DNA of 64,000 nt from Prauserella_A sp040645195 (GCF_040645195.1 NZ_JBEYXW010000005.1:62001-126000); one strand, 5' to 3'; positions 16,931-26,342 are shown, counted from the stretch's first letter. The notes: generated from the letters alone by a model not told the origin. Numbers and translations are program-made.

Positions 16931-17727
16931 CGTGCTGCCATCCTCCTGAGAGACTCCAGGGCGCTTTCCTGCTCCGCGACGAACTCGAGTCCGACCGCGC
17001 CGCCGTAGCCGACGTCGGAAAGCCTGGCCAGCCAGGAGTCGATCGGCAGATCGCCGGTTCCGGGCGCTCCTCGCCCCGGAGCGTCGGCGACCTGCACGTG
17101 GACGATGTCCTCGCGGAATGTGTCGATGACGCGTTCGACATCGTCGTCGTTGCTGTGGAGGTGATAGACGTCGAGCAACATGCCAACGCGCTCGGCGCCC
17201 GCATCGCGAGCAGAACTGAGAACCCGCCCGACGTCCGCTGCGGTCGATAGTGGGTAGGCAGGCAGACCGCTGAGCGCCTCGATCACAATGGTGCCGTCGA
17301 TGGGCCTCAGCTCCTGGGACACCGCCACGAGGTTCTCGACAGCAGTGGCGTCATGCGTCACGTCGCTGACGCCTGCGAGCCGGAGGCCGTAGAGCACATT
17401 GAACACTCGGCACCCCGTCTGTTGGCCGATGCGGCATGCGATCTCGGCGCTCGCCCTGAGTTCGCTCTCCCGCCCAGGTGCCGACAGTACTCCTCGGTCG
17501 CCGGCATCCATGTCGCCGGCGAAGAGATTGAGTGCCACCAACTGCAGCCCCGCCATGTCGATGGCCTCGACGAACTCCTGGACTTCCTCGTCGGTGGGCC
17601 CGGCGGTCGCGAACGGCCACCAAAACTCGACCGCTTGGATTCCGGTGGATCGCACCAGCGCCAGACGTTCGGGAATGGGCAGATCGGACAGCAGGATCGA
17701 ACAGTTGGCTGCCATCGTGACGCTCAC
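16927..17727 (-). CDS. hyi: Hydroxypyruvate isomerase family TIM-barrel protein
   Basis: 266 residues. NCSILLSDLPIPERLALVRSTG, VEFWWPFATAGPTDEEV, LVALNLFAGDMDAGDRG and the C-terminal DIVHVQVADAPGRGAPGTGD are hallmarks of Hyi/OtnI isomerases; Glu in IVIEAL and Asp in LLDVYH are likely metal ligands. GTG 17727 has GGAGC eight bases upstream; ATG 17715 is an alternative start. It leads a two-gene minus-strand unit diverging from the ABC importer operon, with a TTGGTTAGACCG box 12 bp upstream of the start. Confidence 0.88.
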   Translation of the reverse strand: MSVTMAANCSILLSDLPIPERLALVRSTGIQAVEFWWPFATAGPTDEEVQEFVEAIDMAGLQLVALNLFAGDMDAGDRGVLSAPGRESELRASAEIACRIGQQTGCRVFNVLYGLRLAGVSDVTHDATAVENLVAVSQELRPIDGTIVIEALSGLPAYPLSTAADVGRVLSSARDAGAERVGMLLDVYHLHSNDDDVERVIDTFREDIVHVQVADAPGRGAPGTGDLPIDSWLARLSDVGYGGAVGLEFVAEQESALESLRRMAAR

Positions 17728-17738
17728 GTGGGCTCCAA

Positions 17739-17751
17739 ATTGGTTAGACCG
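17739..17751. promoter_or_regulatory. GntR/FadR-type operator box, hyi side
   Basis: ATTGGTTAGACCG. It contains the TTGGTNNNACC core seen in PdhR/FadR-subfamily operators and is repeated as ATTGGTAGGACCG at 17894. It sits just upstream of the hyi GTG start, overlapping the expected 5' leader. The FCD-type GntR gene at 26456 is the candidate binder. Confidence 0.65.
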
Positions 17752-17847
17752 GTTTGGGTGACTGGAACGTAGCTACTTCCTGGGGTGCGGGGCAACTGTC
17801 CTGGCGTACCTACACCGAAAAACGTCCAGTTGGGGGGAAACACAGTG

Positions 17848-17877
17848 TTGACAGTCACACTTCGAGCCGCTTAGTGT
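17848..17877 (+). promoter_or_regulatory. Promoter of the ABC importer operon
   Basis: TTGACA at 17848-17853 and TAGTGT at 17872-17877 are separated by 18 bp, giving a predicted transcription start near 17884. The second TTGGT box (17894-17906) would lie just downstream of the start, a good place for repression. Confidence 0.55.
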
Positions 17878-17893
17878 CGCTTGCCGCTGCCAG

Positions 17894-17906
17894 ATTGGTA
17901 GGACCG
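17894..17906. promoter_or_regulatory. GntR/FadR-type operator box, importer side
   Basis: ATTGGTAGGACCG, differing from the box at 17739 at only two central positions, 38 bp before the ATG of the substrate-binding protein. The following leader contains a perfect 14-bp palindrome, CACCCCTAGGGGTG, at 17913-17926, which could be part of the same control region. Confidence 0.65.
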
Positions 17907-17944
17907 AAATGTCACCCCTAGGGGTGGTGAAGGAGAGGTTGAGC

Positions 17945-19486
17945 ATGTCGAGAGCCCGCCTGGTCATCAGGTGCGTCGCCGCCTTGTCGGGAGCAACGTT
18001 GCTGCTGACCGCATGTTCTTCTGTAGACACTGGCGACCGAGCGGCCGCCTCTGGTTTCAACATCAGCGAGGCTGACCGGAATGGCTCCCTCGTCTACGGC
18101 TCACAGATGGTCGACCGGACATTGGACCCCTTGGACGCGCGGTCCTCGAACTACATCACGGAACTCGCCCCGATCTTCGACACGCTCATGCGGATGAACC
18201 CCGATGGCGAGCTCGAGCCCGGTCTCGCCGAGGGATACGAGATCGTCGACTCGCGCACGATGCGGCTGACCCTGCGCGAGGGGGTGGAGTTCTCCGATGG
18301 CGAGCCGCTCGACGCAGAAGCCATCCGCACCAACCTCCTCCGTGTCCGAGATGCCGAGTCGCCCGAGCTGAACGTGGTGATGCAGGAGATCGAAGATGTC
18401 GTCGTCGAAAGCCCGACGACCCTGGTGGTGAAGCTCCACAACCCGGTGGTAAGCGAGTTCGTCCACGTTCTCTACTCGATGGAGACGATGCCGGTGTCGC
18501 CTGCGCAACTGGAGAATGCGTCCGACGAGGTCGATAGCGCTCCGATCGGCGCTGGTCCGTACCGAGTCGTCGGCTACTCACCCAACCAGCGAGTCGAACT
18601 CGAACGAATCGAGGATCACTGGGATGCCGAGAACTGGCCGATCAAGAAGTTGACGTTTCAGAACGTCATGGATGGGGCGCCGACCGTGACGGCCCTGGCT
18701 TCCGGCGACATCGACATGGCTCGGACAGGCGACGTCAGCCTGCTCAAGAGCATCCAGAGCAACCCGAATCTGCAGGTTGCCACCAAACCAGGTATGGCGC
18801 TGTTCTACATCAACTACTGCAAGTCGCGAGCCCCGTTCGACGATCCCGACGCTCGGCGTGCAGTGGCCCTTGGCCTGGATCGGGAACTTCTCGCCAAAAC
18901 CTTGACCGCTGAAGAGGGCACCGTGGCGTACCAGGTCTTCCCGGAGTCGTCACCGAACTACAACCCCGATGCCGTGACGAAGTTCGATCCAGCCGCGGCA
19001 CGCGACCTGCTCGGCGGAAAGCCACTGGAATTCGACCTCCGGTACAACATCGTGCTCGCGAGCGCGGGGCAGAAGCTCGCCGAGATCATGCAGGCGCAGC
19101 TTGCCGAGGCCGGCATCACAATGAACCCGCTGCTCGGCGAGAACTCCGAGCAGCTGTTCGGAGACCAGACCGACGCTGTTCTCACAGCCAGCACGCTACA
19201 GGGAATCCAGAAGGTCACGCGGCAGCTCGGGCCTGACGCGGTGCCCAACCTCTGCAAGTACAACAACGACGGATTCAATGATCTGACGGCAACGATCGCC
19301 GCGGCCGATCCGTCGAGTACGGAAGCGACGGATGCCTGGCGCGAGGTTGCGGCACTGATCGATGAGACGCAGCTGTTCACCCCACTGTTCTTCCTGACGA
19401 GCATCGCCGCATTCGATGGGACGAAGGTCAATTCAGCGGCCTTCACCCAGACGCCGACCGACTTCCGCTACGTATACGTCAAGTGA
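17945..19486 (+). CDS. ABC transporter substrate-binding lipoprotein, family 5 (peptide/oligosaccharide type)
   Basis: 513 residues. Signal peptide with lipobox TLLLTAC, modified Cys24. Family 5 features are LDARSSNYITELAPIFDTLMRM, TMRLTLREGVEFSDGEPLDAEAI, and a late ALGLDRELLA segment. ATG 17945 is preferred to ATG 17909 because GGAGAGG precedes it and the signal peptide begins there. Although annotated widely as peptide-binding, this family also binds oligosaccharides and sugar acids; the glycosidase, lactonase and isomerase neighbours favour a carbohydrate ligand (inference). Confidence 0.92.
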   Translation: MSRARLVIRCVAALSGATLLLTACSSVDTGDRAAASGFNISEADRNGSLVYGSQMVDRTLDPLDARSSNYITELAPIFDTLMRMNPDGELEPGLAEGYEIVDSRTMRLTLREGVEFSDGEPLDAEAIRTNLLRVRDAESPELNVVMQEIEDVVVESPTTLVVKLHNPVVSEFVHVLYSMETMPVSPAQLENASDEVDSAPIGAGPYRVVGYSPNQRVELERIEDHWDAENWPIKKLTFQNVMDGAPTVTALASGDIDMARTGDVSLLKSIQSNPNLQVATKPGMALFYINYCKSRAPFDDPDARRAVALGLDRELLAKTLTAEEGTVAYQVFPESSPNYNPDAVTKFDPAAARDLLGGKPLEFDLRYNIVLASAGQKLAEIMQAQLAEAGITMNPLLGENSEQLFGDQTDAVLTASTLQGIQKVTRQLGPDAVPNLCKYNNDGFNDLTATIAAADPSSTEATDAWREVAALIDETQLFTPLFFLTSIAAFDGTKVNSAAFTQTPTDFRYVYVK

Positions 19487-19507
19487 CGTTCGAAAGGGAC
19501 GACGACC

Positions 19508-21679
19508 GTGAGCTGGTTCGACGAACCAATGCGATGGATGCAGATCAATCTCGTCGAGGACGATCCCAGAAGTGCAGACGTCGGCCGGTGGAAGCAGATC
19601 TGGGAGAATGGCCGCGTAGAGGGGCTGACGATCAGTGCCGGCGGGGCCGTCGCGTTCTATCCCACCGACCTGCCGTTCCAGCAACGGTCGTCGTTTCTCG
19701 GGCAAGGTGACCTCTTTGGTGACCTTGTCGCGGCTGCCAAGGCGCTTGACATTCGCGTCTTGGCCCGCTTCGAGTGCCTGTTCCTTGACGAGTCGGTCTA
19801 TGAGGCTCATCCGGACTGGTTCCGCACCAGTGCGTCCGCGATGCCCCAGACCATGCGCGACCTCACTGCGGCCATGCTCCGGGATGTCCCGGGCGTCACA
19901 GAGGCGCTGAAGCGTTATCGCGTCAGCGAAGGACATTACATGCCCTGCTGGCACGGGCCATTCTACCGGGAGATGATTCCTCTCGCGATGACCGAACTCG
20001 CACAGCGCTACGAGATCGACGGATTCTTCGCGAACGCGTGGCCGCAGCCTGGCGCCGGAACATACCCGGCGAACGTCGCGATGGCGTGTCACTGTCCGCA
20101 CTGTCTCGCTCAGTGGGAGGACTGTTCGGGGGGTGAGCCATACCCTACGGCCGACGACCCCGACGACGAGTTGTGGCGCCGCTACATGGATTTCGTTTCG
20201 TCAGGTGCCGAGGTCGTCCATCGGAAATGGCAGGAGCACGCGAAGTCGTTGCGACCGGATCTGTCCTTTGTGGCCTGCACGACGGGTTCGATCTCGTCGG
20301 GCTTGAGGTGGTCGAGGTTCGGTCCCATGGACCTGGTGGCGAACGACTGCCAGGGCAGGGGGCTGGTCGGCGCCAAGGGTGAAGGAACGTCGACCGCCGG
20401 TGTGTGGATGGCCGGCCGGAGTGCAAAGATCATGCGCGCTGTCGCCGGCGAGCGCCCGCTGTTCCAGATCGTCGGTGCCTGGCAATGTGGCGGACCCTCC
20501 CGTCCGGCGCTGCGGCGCTCCGCGATGCCAGGGCAAGAACTCACCACGATGCTGGCGCAGGCGACAGCCAATGGGCTCCGCCCCTGGGCCAATGTGGCCG
20601 GTGGGACCATCTACGACGACCGGTGGATCGCTCCGCTGACAGCCTACTATTCATGGCACGCCTCGATCGACGAACATCTGCGCGGTGCGCGGTCCCTTGC
20701 CCGGGTCGCTGTCGTGTGGAGTCCGGAGAGTGGCGCGCCGTACACGCGACCGGCGGAACGCCCCTCGATGGTCGACGCTGTCAACGGTTGGTACCTCGCG
20801 TTGCTCACCGCACGAATCCCGTTCGAGATCGTCTCTCGTGAGCTGGTGACCGAGGACGACCTCGCCAGGTTCGATGTCGTCGTCGTCCCGAGCGGGACGA
20901 TCCTCGACGAGCGGACAACGGGGTTGATCGAACAATGCGCCGAGCGATCCGGTGTGGTCATCGGGTGTGGGGTGTCGACCCCGCGCGCCTGGGCGCGCGA
21001 CGTCATGTCGACTTCCGACGTTGACGGACCGTATCCGCCTGGGTATCTGGCGATCGACGGAATGGACCATCCTCTCGTCGCCGCCATCGGGGATCCGGAT
21101 TACCTTCCCGCCGGGACCTGGCGCTCCCGTCCGAAAGTCGCGGCAGGCAATTCGGTGGGACGGCCCGCGCCGACGTTGCCCTTCCTGGCCGACAAGGCGT
21201 TCTTCCCCGACGACTGGGACGCCGCACCCGTCCTCTGCGTCGACGACCGCACGGTCGTGCTCGGATCCGACCTGGACGCGCTGCACGGCGTGACCCAGTT
21301 GCCCGACCCGGGTTCGGTTCTGGTGAACGCGGTGACCGTAGCGGCGAAGGACCGAAACCCCAGTGCGATCAGCGTCGAGGGCTCAGGCATGTTCGAGGTG
21401 ACGGCCTGGCAGACGGACCGTGCGCTGGTGGTGCACTTGGTCAATCTGACGAGTCCTGACCTGTATGGTGGCCCGCTGACGTGGGTGGCCGAGCTGGGCC
21501 CACTGAGGGTGCGGATCGATCTGCCGAACGGTCGGGCCGTCACAGGCGCCGTCCTCCTTTCCGACGGGCGTGAGGCCGGACTGTCGAGAACCGCGGGATG
21601 CGTCCACGTCGAAGTGCCATCGCTGCACTCCTATGAGGTGATCCTGGTAGAGACGACGGACGAGGCGGTCGACTCATGA
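19508..21679 (+). CDS. Putative glycoside hydrolase with TIM barrel and GATase-like trimerisation domain
   Basis: 723 residues, no signal peptide. The N-terminal half resembles the hypothetical glycosyl hydrolase 6 barrel (MRWMQINLVEDDP, VEGLTISAGGAVAFYPTDLP, LDIRVLARFECLFLDESVYE, AHPDWF, YEIDGFFANAWP). From about residue 395 a class I glutamine-amidotransferase-like domain follows (ARVAVVWSPESGAPY, PFEIVSRELVTEDDLARFDV), as in beta-galactosidase trimerisation domains. A Cys-rich CHCPHCLAQWEDC segment sits near residue 197. It probably acts on imported oligosaccharide in the cytoplasm. GTG 19508 has AAAGGG upstream. Linkage specificity is unknown. Confidence 0.75.
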   Translation: MSWFDEPMRWMQINLVEDDPRSADVGRWKQIWENGRVEGLTISAGGAVAFYPTDLPFQQRSSFLGQGDLFGDLVAAAKALDIRVLARFECLFLDESVYEAHPDWFRTSASAMPQTMRDLTAAMLRDVPGVTEALKRYRVSEGHYMPCWHGPFYREMIPLAMTELAQRYEIDGFFANAWPQPGAGTYPANVAMACHCPHCLAQWEDCSGGEPYPTADDPDDELWRRYMDFVSSGAEVVHRKWQEHAKSLRPDLSFVACTTGSISSGLRWSRFGPMDLVANDCQGRGLVGAKGEGTSTAGVWMAGRSAKIMRAVAGERPLFQIVGAWQCGGPSRPALRRSAMPGQELTTMLAQATANGLRPWANVAGGTIYDDRWIAPLTAYYSWHASIDEHLRGARSLARVAVVWSPESGAPYTRPAERPSMVDAVNGWYLALLTARIPFEIVSRELVTEDDLARFDVVVVPSGTILDERTTGLIEQCAERSGVVIGCGVSTPRAWARDVMSTSDVDGPYPPGYLAIDGMDHPLVAAIGDPDYLPAGTWRSRPKVAAGNSVGRPAPTLPFLADKAFFPDDWDAAPVLCVDDRTVVLGSDLDALHGVTQLPDPGSVLVNAVTVAAKDRNPSAISVEGSGMFEVTAWQTDRALVVHLVNLTSPDLYGGPLTWVAELGPLRVRIDLPNGRAVTGAVLLSDGREAGLSRTAGCVHVEVPSLHSYEVILVETTDEAVDS

Positions 21680-22581
21680 ACACGACTCTGGGCCGACCCG
21701 GATCGTTGGGTGTCGTCTCCTTCCTGGAGGGGCCGGCGGCACTTGCCGATGGCCGGGTGTTCGTCTCGGACATTCGAGCCAACCGGATCTACTGCTGGAC
21801 GGCAGAAAGGCAGTTGGAGGTCTTCCGTGACGACGCTGGGCGCGCGAACGGCAACATCGTTACCGCTGCCGGCTTGCTCTACACGTGCGAGGGCGGTGAG
21901 ATGGGCCCCGGGGGGCGCCGCCGCATTGTCCGTACCGACCTTGCCACCGGCTCGACGGACGTGCTGGCCGACACCTACGAAGGCAAGCGCTTCAACAGTC
22001 CCAATGACTTGACGGTGGACGCCGAGGGCGTCGTGTACTTCACCGACCCCCGTTACGGCAGCGACCGGTCGGACCTCGAACTCGATGTGGAGGGCGTGTA
22101 CCGGATCGGGCTTGATGGCGCGATCACCCGCATCCTCGGGCAAGACCATGTCCAGCGACCCAACGGCATCGCGCTCTCACCCGACGGTCGCACTCTCTAT
22201 GTCGTGGATTCGCATCCGGCTGTCGGTGGAAACCGGCTGATCCTCGCAGTGCCGCTCGCATCGGACGGGACCGTCGGTGAACCGCGCACCGTGTTCGACT
22301 TCGGGCGAGCTCGGGGCGGAGACGGTCTGAAGGTCGATCAGGAGAACCGGCTCTATGTCTGCGCTGGGATCTTCCAGCCGCGGTCGGAGGGGGAGACCGA
22401 CGAGGTGCCACCGGGTGTCTACGTGTTGCACGACGACGGATCGGTGGTTGGTCACTACCCGGTGCCGCACGACCTCATTACGAACTGCTGTTTCGGCGGC
22501 GACGACGGCCGCTCCCTTTTCATCACCGCCGGCCAGTCGGTCTTCACTGTCCATGTCGACGTCCCCGGCCTGCTCCACTGA
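21676..22581 (+). CDS. SMP-30/gluconolactonase family protein
   Basis: 301-residue six-bladed beta-propeller. FLEGPAALADGRVFVSDI supplies the metal-binding Glu, RFNSPNDLTVDAEGVVYFTDPRYG the Asn, and NGIALSPDGRTLYVVDS the final Asn/Asp, as in calcium-dependent lactonases. It likely hydrolyses a sugar lactone. Its ATG overlaps the stop of the glycosidase-like gene, so the two are translated together. The combination suggests release of an aldose, oxidation to a lactone and opening to a sugar acid, but no aldose dehydrogenase is present here. Confidence 0.88.
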   Translation: MNTTLGRPGSLGVVSFLEGPAALADGRVFVSDIRANRIYCWTAERQLEVFRDDAGRANGNIVTAAGLLYTCEGGEMGPGGRRRIVRTDLATGSTDVLADTYEGKRFNSPNDLTVDAEGVVYFTDPRYGSDRSDLELDVEGVYRIGLDGAITRILGQDHVQRPNGIALSPDGRTLYVVDSHPAVGGNRLILAVPLASDGTVGEPRTVFDFGRARGGDGLKVDQENRLYVCAGIFQPRSEGETDEVPPGVYVLHDDGSVVGHYPVPHDLITNCCFGGDDGRSLFITAGQSVFTVHVDVPGLLH

Positions 22582-22609
22582 CCGAGCGCTCTACTGAGCG
22601 GAGACACTG

Positions 22610-23560
22610 ATGTCCACTCTTCTCCTCAGGCGCATCGCGCTGATCCCGCTCCTGCTCGTCGGGGTCACTCTGTCCATGCAGTTGCTGTACCTGCTTCTAC
22701 CGGGCGACCCGGCGGCCACGCTTGCAGGCGGCGAAAACGCCTCCTTGAGCCAAGTCGAACGGATTCGTGCGGAGTTGAAGCTCGACCAGCCTTTCTACGT
22801 CGCATACTGGGACTGGCTGACTCATGCGGTGCGCTTCGATTTCGGCAGATCTCTGGTGACTGATCAAGGAGTCGCCGAGGAGCTCTTCCGGCGCCTTCCG
22901 GCGACACTCAGCCTCGGGGTCGTCGCGTTGGTGATCGCGATCGCGATGGGTCTGATCGGCGGTGTGTTCGCTGCGATCCGGTGTGGAGGTTTCTTTGACA
23001 GACTCCTGCTGGCGGTGACCAGTGCCGGCATGGCCGTGCCCGCTTTCATCATCGGGATCGTGCTCATCGTCGTGTTCGCCGTAGAACTGGGCGTCGCCCC
23101 CGCCATTGGTTACGTGCCGATCAGCGAGTCGCCCGCTGAATGGGCGCGGCACATCGTCATGCCGGCCATCGCTGTCGCGATCGCACCGGCGGCGAGGATC
23201 GCCCGGACGTTGCGGGGATCGTTGATCCAGGCCCTGGACAGTCCATACGTGCTGACGGCGTGGTCCAAGGGAGGACGTGCCCGCGTTGTGATCCTCCGGC
23301 ACGCGCTCCGCAACTCGCTCATACCAACCCTGACCGTTCTCGGTCTCCAAGTGGATCTACTGATCGGCGGCTCTCTGATCGTCGAGAACGTGTTCTCGGT
23401 TCCGGGTGTCGGCGCCTATGTCGCCAACGCCGCCACGGGGTCAGACCTGCCGGTGATTCAGGGAGCCGTTGTGCTGTTCGCGCTGGCCACAATCCTGGCC
23501 AACCTCGCAGTTGACATCGCCTACGGCATCTTCAACCCGAAAGTGAGGGTGTCATCGTGA
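22610..23560 (+). CDS. ABC transporter permease, DppB-like
   Basis: 316 residues, about six membrane helices. The N-terminal LLLRRIALIPLLLVGVTLSM and LPGDPAATLAGG, the periplasmic LDQPFYVAYWDWL, and the EAA-loop region (RGSLIQALDSPYVLTAWSKG, VILRHALRNSLIPTLTVLGL) identify a DppB/OppB permease. The stop overlaps the fused permease-ATPase gene that supplies its partner. Confidence 0.93.
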   Translation: MSTLLLRRIALIPLLLVGVTLSMQLLYLLLPGDPAATLAGGENASLSQVERIRAELKLDQPFYVAYWDWLTHAVRFDFGRSLVTDQGVAEELFRRLPATLSLGVVALVIAIAMGLIGGVFAAIRCGGFFDRLLLAVTSAGMAVPAFIIGIVLIVVFAVELGVAPAIGYVPISESPAEWARHIVMPAIAVAIAPAARIARTLRGSLIQALDSPYVLTAWSKGGRARVVILRHALRNSLIPTLTVLGLQVDLLIGGSLIVENVFSVPGVGAYVANAATGSDLPVIQGAVVLFALATILANLAVDIAYGIFNPKVRVSS

Positions 23561-25464
23561 GTCGCTCCATACACACTCGCGGGATCGCCTGGATGCGGCG
23601 AGAACCGCTCGCCGCATTCATGACCGTCTTCTTGGTGCTCTTGATCGTGGCCGCCTTTCTCGCGCCACTCCTCGCTCCGCACGACCCGTTGCAGCAAGAC
23701 CTGACCAACGTGCTCGCCGCCCCATCGGGAACGCATTGGTTCGGCACCGATGACCTCGGACGGGACGTGTTCTCGCGGATGCTGTACGGAGCACAGGTGT
23801 CCCTTACCGCAGCCTTCCTGGCGGTGGGTGCCGCTGTGCTCCTCGCTGTGCCGATCGGGCTCGTCGCGGGGTACCGGGGTGGTCGCACCGACGCGGTGAT
23901 CATGCGCCTGCTCGACATCCAGCTGGCGCTGCCGGGTCTCGTGCTGGTGATCGCTGTCGCCTCCGCTCTCGGGGGCGGCACCGTCAACACCATGCTCGCC
24001 TTGGCGATCGCGTTCGTCCCAGGACTGGCGAGGGTCGTCCGTGGCGAGACACTCGCGGTGCGGGAGGAGCCGTACATCGAGGCCTCGCGAGCAATCGGCA
24101 CACCGTCGATGCGCATTCTGCGCACGCGCGTTCTGCGCAACGTTTCTCCGCCGCTCCTCGTCCAGGTCGCCATCACCTGCGGGCAGGCGATGGGTCTCGA
24201 GGCAGCCTTGAGCTTCATCGGTCTGGGCGCTCAGGCGCCTGAGGCGAGCTGGGGATCGATTCTGCGACGTGCGTACGATTCGATTTTCATCGCACCGGCG
24301 GCGGTGCTGGTACCCGCGGCATTTATCACTCTGACTGCGTGGGCATTCAACGCGTTGGGCGACGCACTGGGCAATCAGCTGTCGCTGAATGGGCGTACAG
24401 CGCGGAAGGGCACCCGGGCGCTCACGCTGTCCCAGACCACTGGTTCGGGCATTCGTCCGCAGTCGGCCGGGGTACTCGATGTATCGGAGTTGACCGTCGC
24501 CGTGGACACCGATCGTCGACGGGTCCTTGTCGAGGACGTGGCGCTAACGGTCGGCCGCGGACGCGTCACCGGCATCGTCGGGGAGAGCGGTTCGGGAAAG
24601 ACGGTAACTGCCATGACACTCACACGACTGATGGCCTCGCCCCCGGCCGTGGTCACGGCTGGGTCCGTGCGGATCTGCGGCGACGAGATCCTCGCGATGC
24701 CGGCAGGGCAGCTCGCGGATGTCCGCGGACGTGTCGTCTCGATGATCTTCCAGAACCCAAAGGCGAGCCTGAACCCTGCTCTGACAATCGGTCGCCAGAT
24801 CACCGAGGTGTTGCAGTGGCATGGGGCCATGGGACGAGGGGCGGCGCGGGCCGAGGCGGAACGGCTGCTCGAGCGGGTCGGCGTGCCGGCGGATCGGGCG
24901 CGGGCTTATCCCCACCAGCTTTCCGGCGGCATGTGCCAACGCGTGATGGTGGCCATGGCGGTCGCTTGCCGGCCGCAGCTGCTGATCGCCGACGAGCCCA
25001 CCAGCGCGCTGGATGTGACCGTGCAGGCCGAGATCCTCGACCTGCTTCACGAGCTGGCTGAGGAGGGGATGGCCATTGTCCTGATCACCCATGACTTCGG
25101 AGTCGTCGCCGACATCTGTGACGACGTGGTCGTGATGTACGCGGGAGAGGTGATCGAGCAAGGACCGGTGGTCGAGGTGCTGGACAGGCCCGGTCATCCG
25201 TACACCGCGGCGCTCCTGAACGCGCTGCCAGCGCGAGTGCCCCGGGGAGAACCCCTTGCCGCGATCGAAGGGCGCGTGCCCGCGGCTGGCACGCGAATAG
25301 TCGGATGTCGCTTCGCCGAACGGTGTGCCTACGCCGTCGATGCGTGCCGGTCCGCTCCGATCCCCCTTGACGCGTCGAGCACGGGTGACCGGCAGGCTCG
25401 GTGTATTCGCAGCGATGAGTTGCTCGGTGCCCGCGTTCTGGAGCCTGAGAGCGAGAAGGTATGA
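23557..25464 (+). CDS. Fused ABC permease (DppC-like) and ATPase (DppD-like)
   Basis: 635 residues combining two normally separate subunits. Residues 1 to about 280 are a DppC-type permease (LAAFMTVFLVLLIVAAFLAP, WFGTDDLGRDVFSRMLYGAQ, an EAA loop near EPYIEASRAIG). After a linker, an ATPase begins near residue 308: Walker A GESGSGKT at about 342-349, LSGGMCQR at about 454, Walker B LLIADEPTSALD at about 474, and a Cys-containing oligopeptide C-terminal tail. The same fusion occurs in island F. The frame is continuous, so the fusion is real rather than a sequencing artefact. Confidence 0.93.
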   Translation: MSRSIHTRGIAWMRREPLAAFMTVFLVLLIVAAFLAPLLAPHDPLQQDLTNVLAAPSGTHWFGTDDLGRDVFSRMLYGAQVSLTAAFLAVGAAVLLAVPIGLVAGYRGGRTDAVIMRLLDIQLALPGLVLVIAVASALGGGTVNTMLALAIAFVPGLARVVRGETLAVREEPYIEASRAIGTPSMRILRTRVLRNVSPPLLVQVAITCGQAMGLEAALSFIGLGAQAPEASWGSILRRAYDSIFIAPAAVLVPAAFITLTAWAFNALGDALGNQLSLNGRTARKGTRALTLSQTTGSGIRPQSAGVLDVSELTVAVDTDRRRVLVEDVALTVGRGRVTGIVGESGSGKTVTAMTLTRLMASPPAVVTAGSVRICGDEILAMPAGQLADVRGRVVSMIFQNPKASLNPALTIGRQITEVLQWHGAMGRGAARAEAERLLERVGVPADRARAYPHQLSGGMCQRVMVAMAVACRPQLLIADEPTSALDVTVQAEILDLLHELAEEGMAIVLITHDFGVVADICDDVVVMYAGEVIEQGPVVEVLDRPGHPYTAALLNALPARVPRGEPLAAIEGRVPAAGTRIVGCRFAERCAYAVDACRSAPIPLDASSTGDRQARCIRSDELLGARVLEPESEKV

Positions 25465-26342
25465 GCAGCGCAGACGTTGTACACGATGGCCCGCTGCTGT
25501 CGGCGCGGGGCCTTTCGATCTCGTTCAAGGTCCGGCGCGGGCCGATCCGGTCCACGCGGGTCCACGCCGTGGATGACGTGTCGATCGACCTCTATCCCGG
25601 CGAAACCTTCGGTCTTCTCGGCGAGTCGGGCTCTGGTAAGTCAACACTCGGCCGGCTGTTGCTCCACTTGACGAAGGCCGACACAGGGACACTCACTTTC
25701 AGGGGTCGCGACATGTGGGCTGCCACGAACGCCGAGCGTCGGCGAATGCGCCGTCGCATGCAGATGGTGTTCCAGGACCCCTTCTCATCGTTCGATCCCA
25801 GCGTGAACCTGTTGCACAGCATGCGCGAGCCGCTCCAGGTTCACGAGCGTCTGTCGCGTGACGAACTCGACGCGCGGATTGCGGAGGTCGTGACCGCGGT
25901 CGGCCTTTCCGAGCGGCACCTGGCGCAGTTCCCGCGTCAGCTGTCGGGTGGCCAGCTGCAGCGGCTGGCGATTGCGAGGGCTCTTTCGCTCAAACCCGAC
26001 ATCGTCGTGCTCGACGAGCCCGTCTCCGCATTGGACATGTCGACCCAGGCGCAGGTTGTCAATCTTCTCTCCGAGCTGCAGGCAGCCCAGCCGGTTACCT
26101 ATCTCTTCATCTCGCACAACCCATCGATTGTTCATCACATCAGTCATCGTGTCGGAGTCATGCGCCGCGGCCAGCTCGTCGAAGTGGGCGACGCTGACCA
26201 GGTACATGGTGATCCTCAGCACCCGTATACCCAGCGGCTGTTCGCGTCGCAACTGTCAGGCGATCCGAAACAGCGCAGACGGCCGGTGTCGCGTATCTCT
26301 GAGATGGGTGTCGAGGCGGCCTCGGGGAGGCAGCCGACGTAA
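25461..26342 (+). CDS. ABC transporter ATP-binding protein, DppF-like
   Basis: 293 residues. Walker A GESGSGKST at about 54-62, Q-loop VFQDPFSSFDPS, signature LSGGQLQRL at about 160, Walker B VVLDEPVSALD, H-loop LFISHNPS. It pairs with the fused DppCD protein to power the importer. ATG 25461 overlaps the previous stop. The C-terminal oligopeptide-type extension is short. Confidence 0.94.
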   Translation: MSSADVVHDGPLLSARGLSISFKVRRGPIRSTRVHAVDDVSIDLYPGETFGLLGESGSGKSTLGRLLLHLTKADTGTLTFRGRDMWAATNAERRRMRRRMQMVFQDPFSSFDPSVNLLHSMREPLQVHERLSRDELDARIAEVVTAVGLSERHLAQFPRQLSGGQLQRLAIARALSLKPDIVVLDEPVSALDMSTQAQVVNLLSELQAAQPVTYLFISHNPSIVHHISHRVGVMRRGQLVEVGDADQVHGDPQHPYTQRLFASQLSGDPKQRRRPVSRISEMGVEAASGRQPT

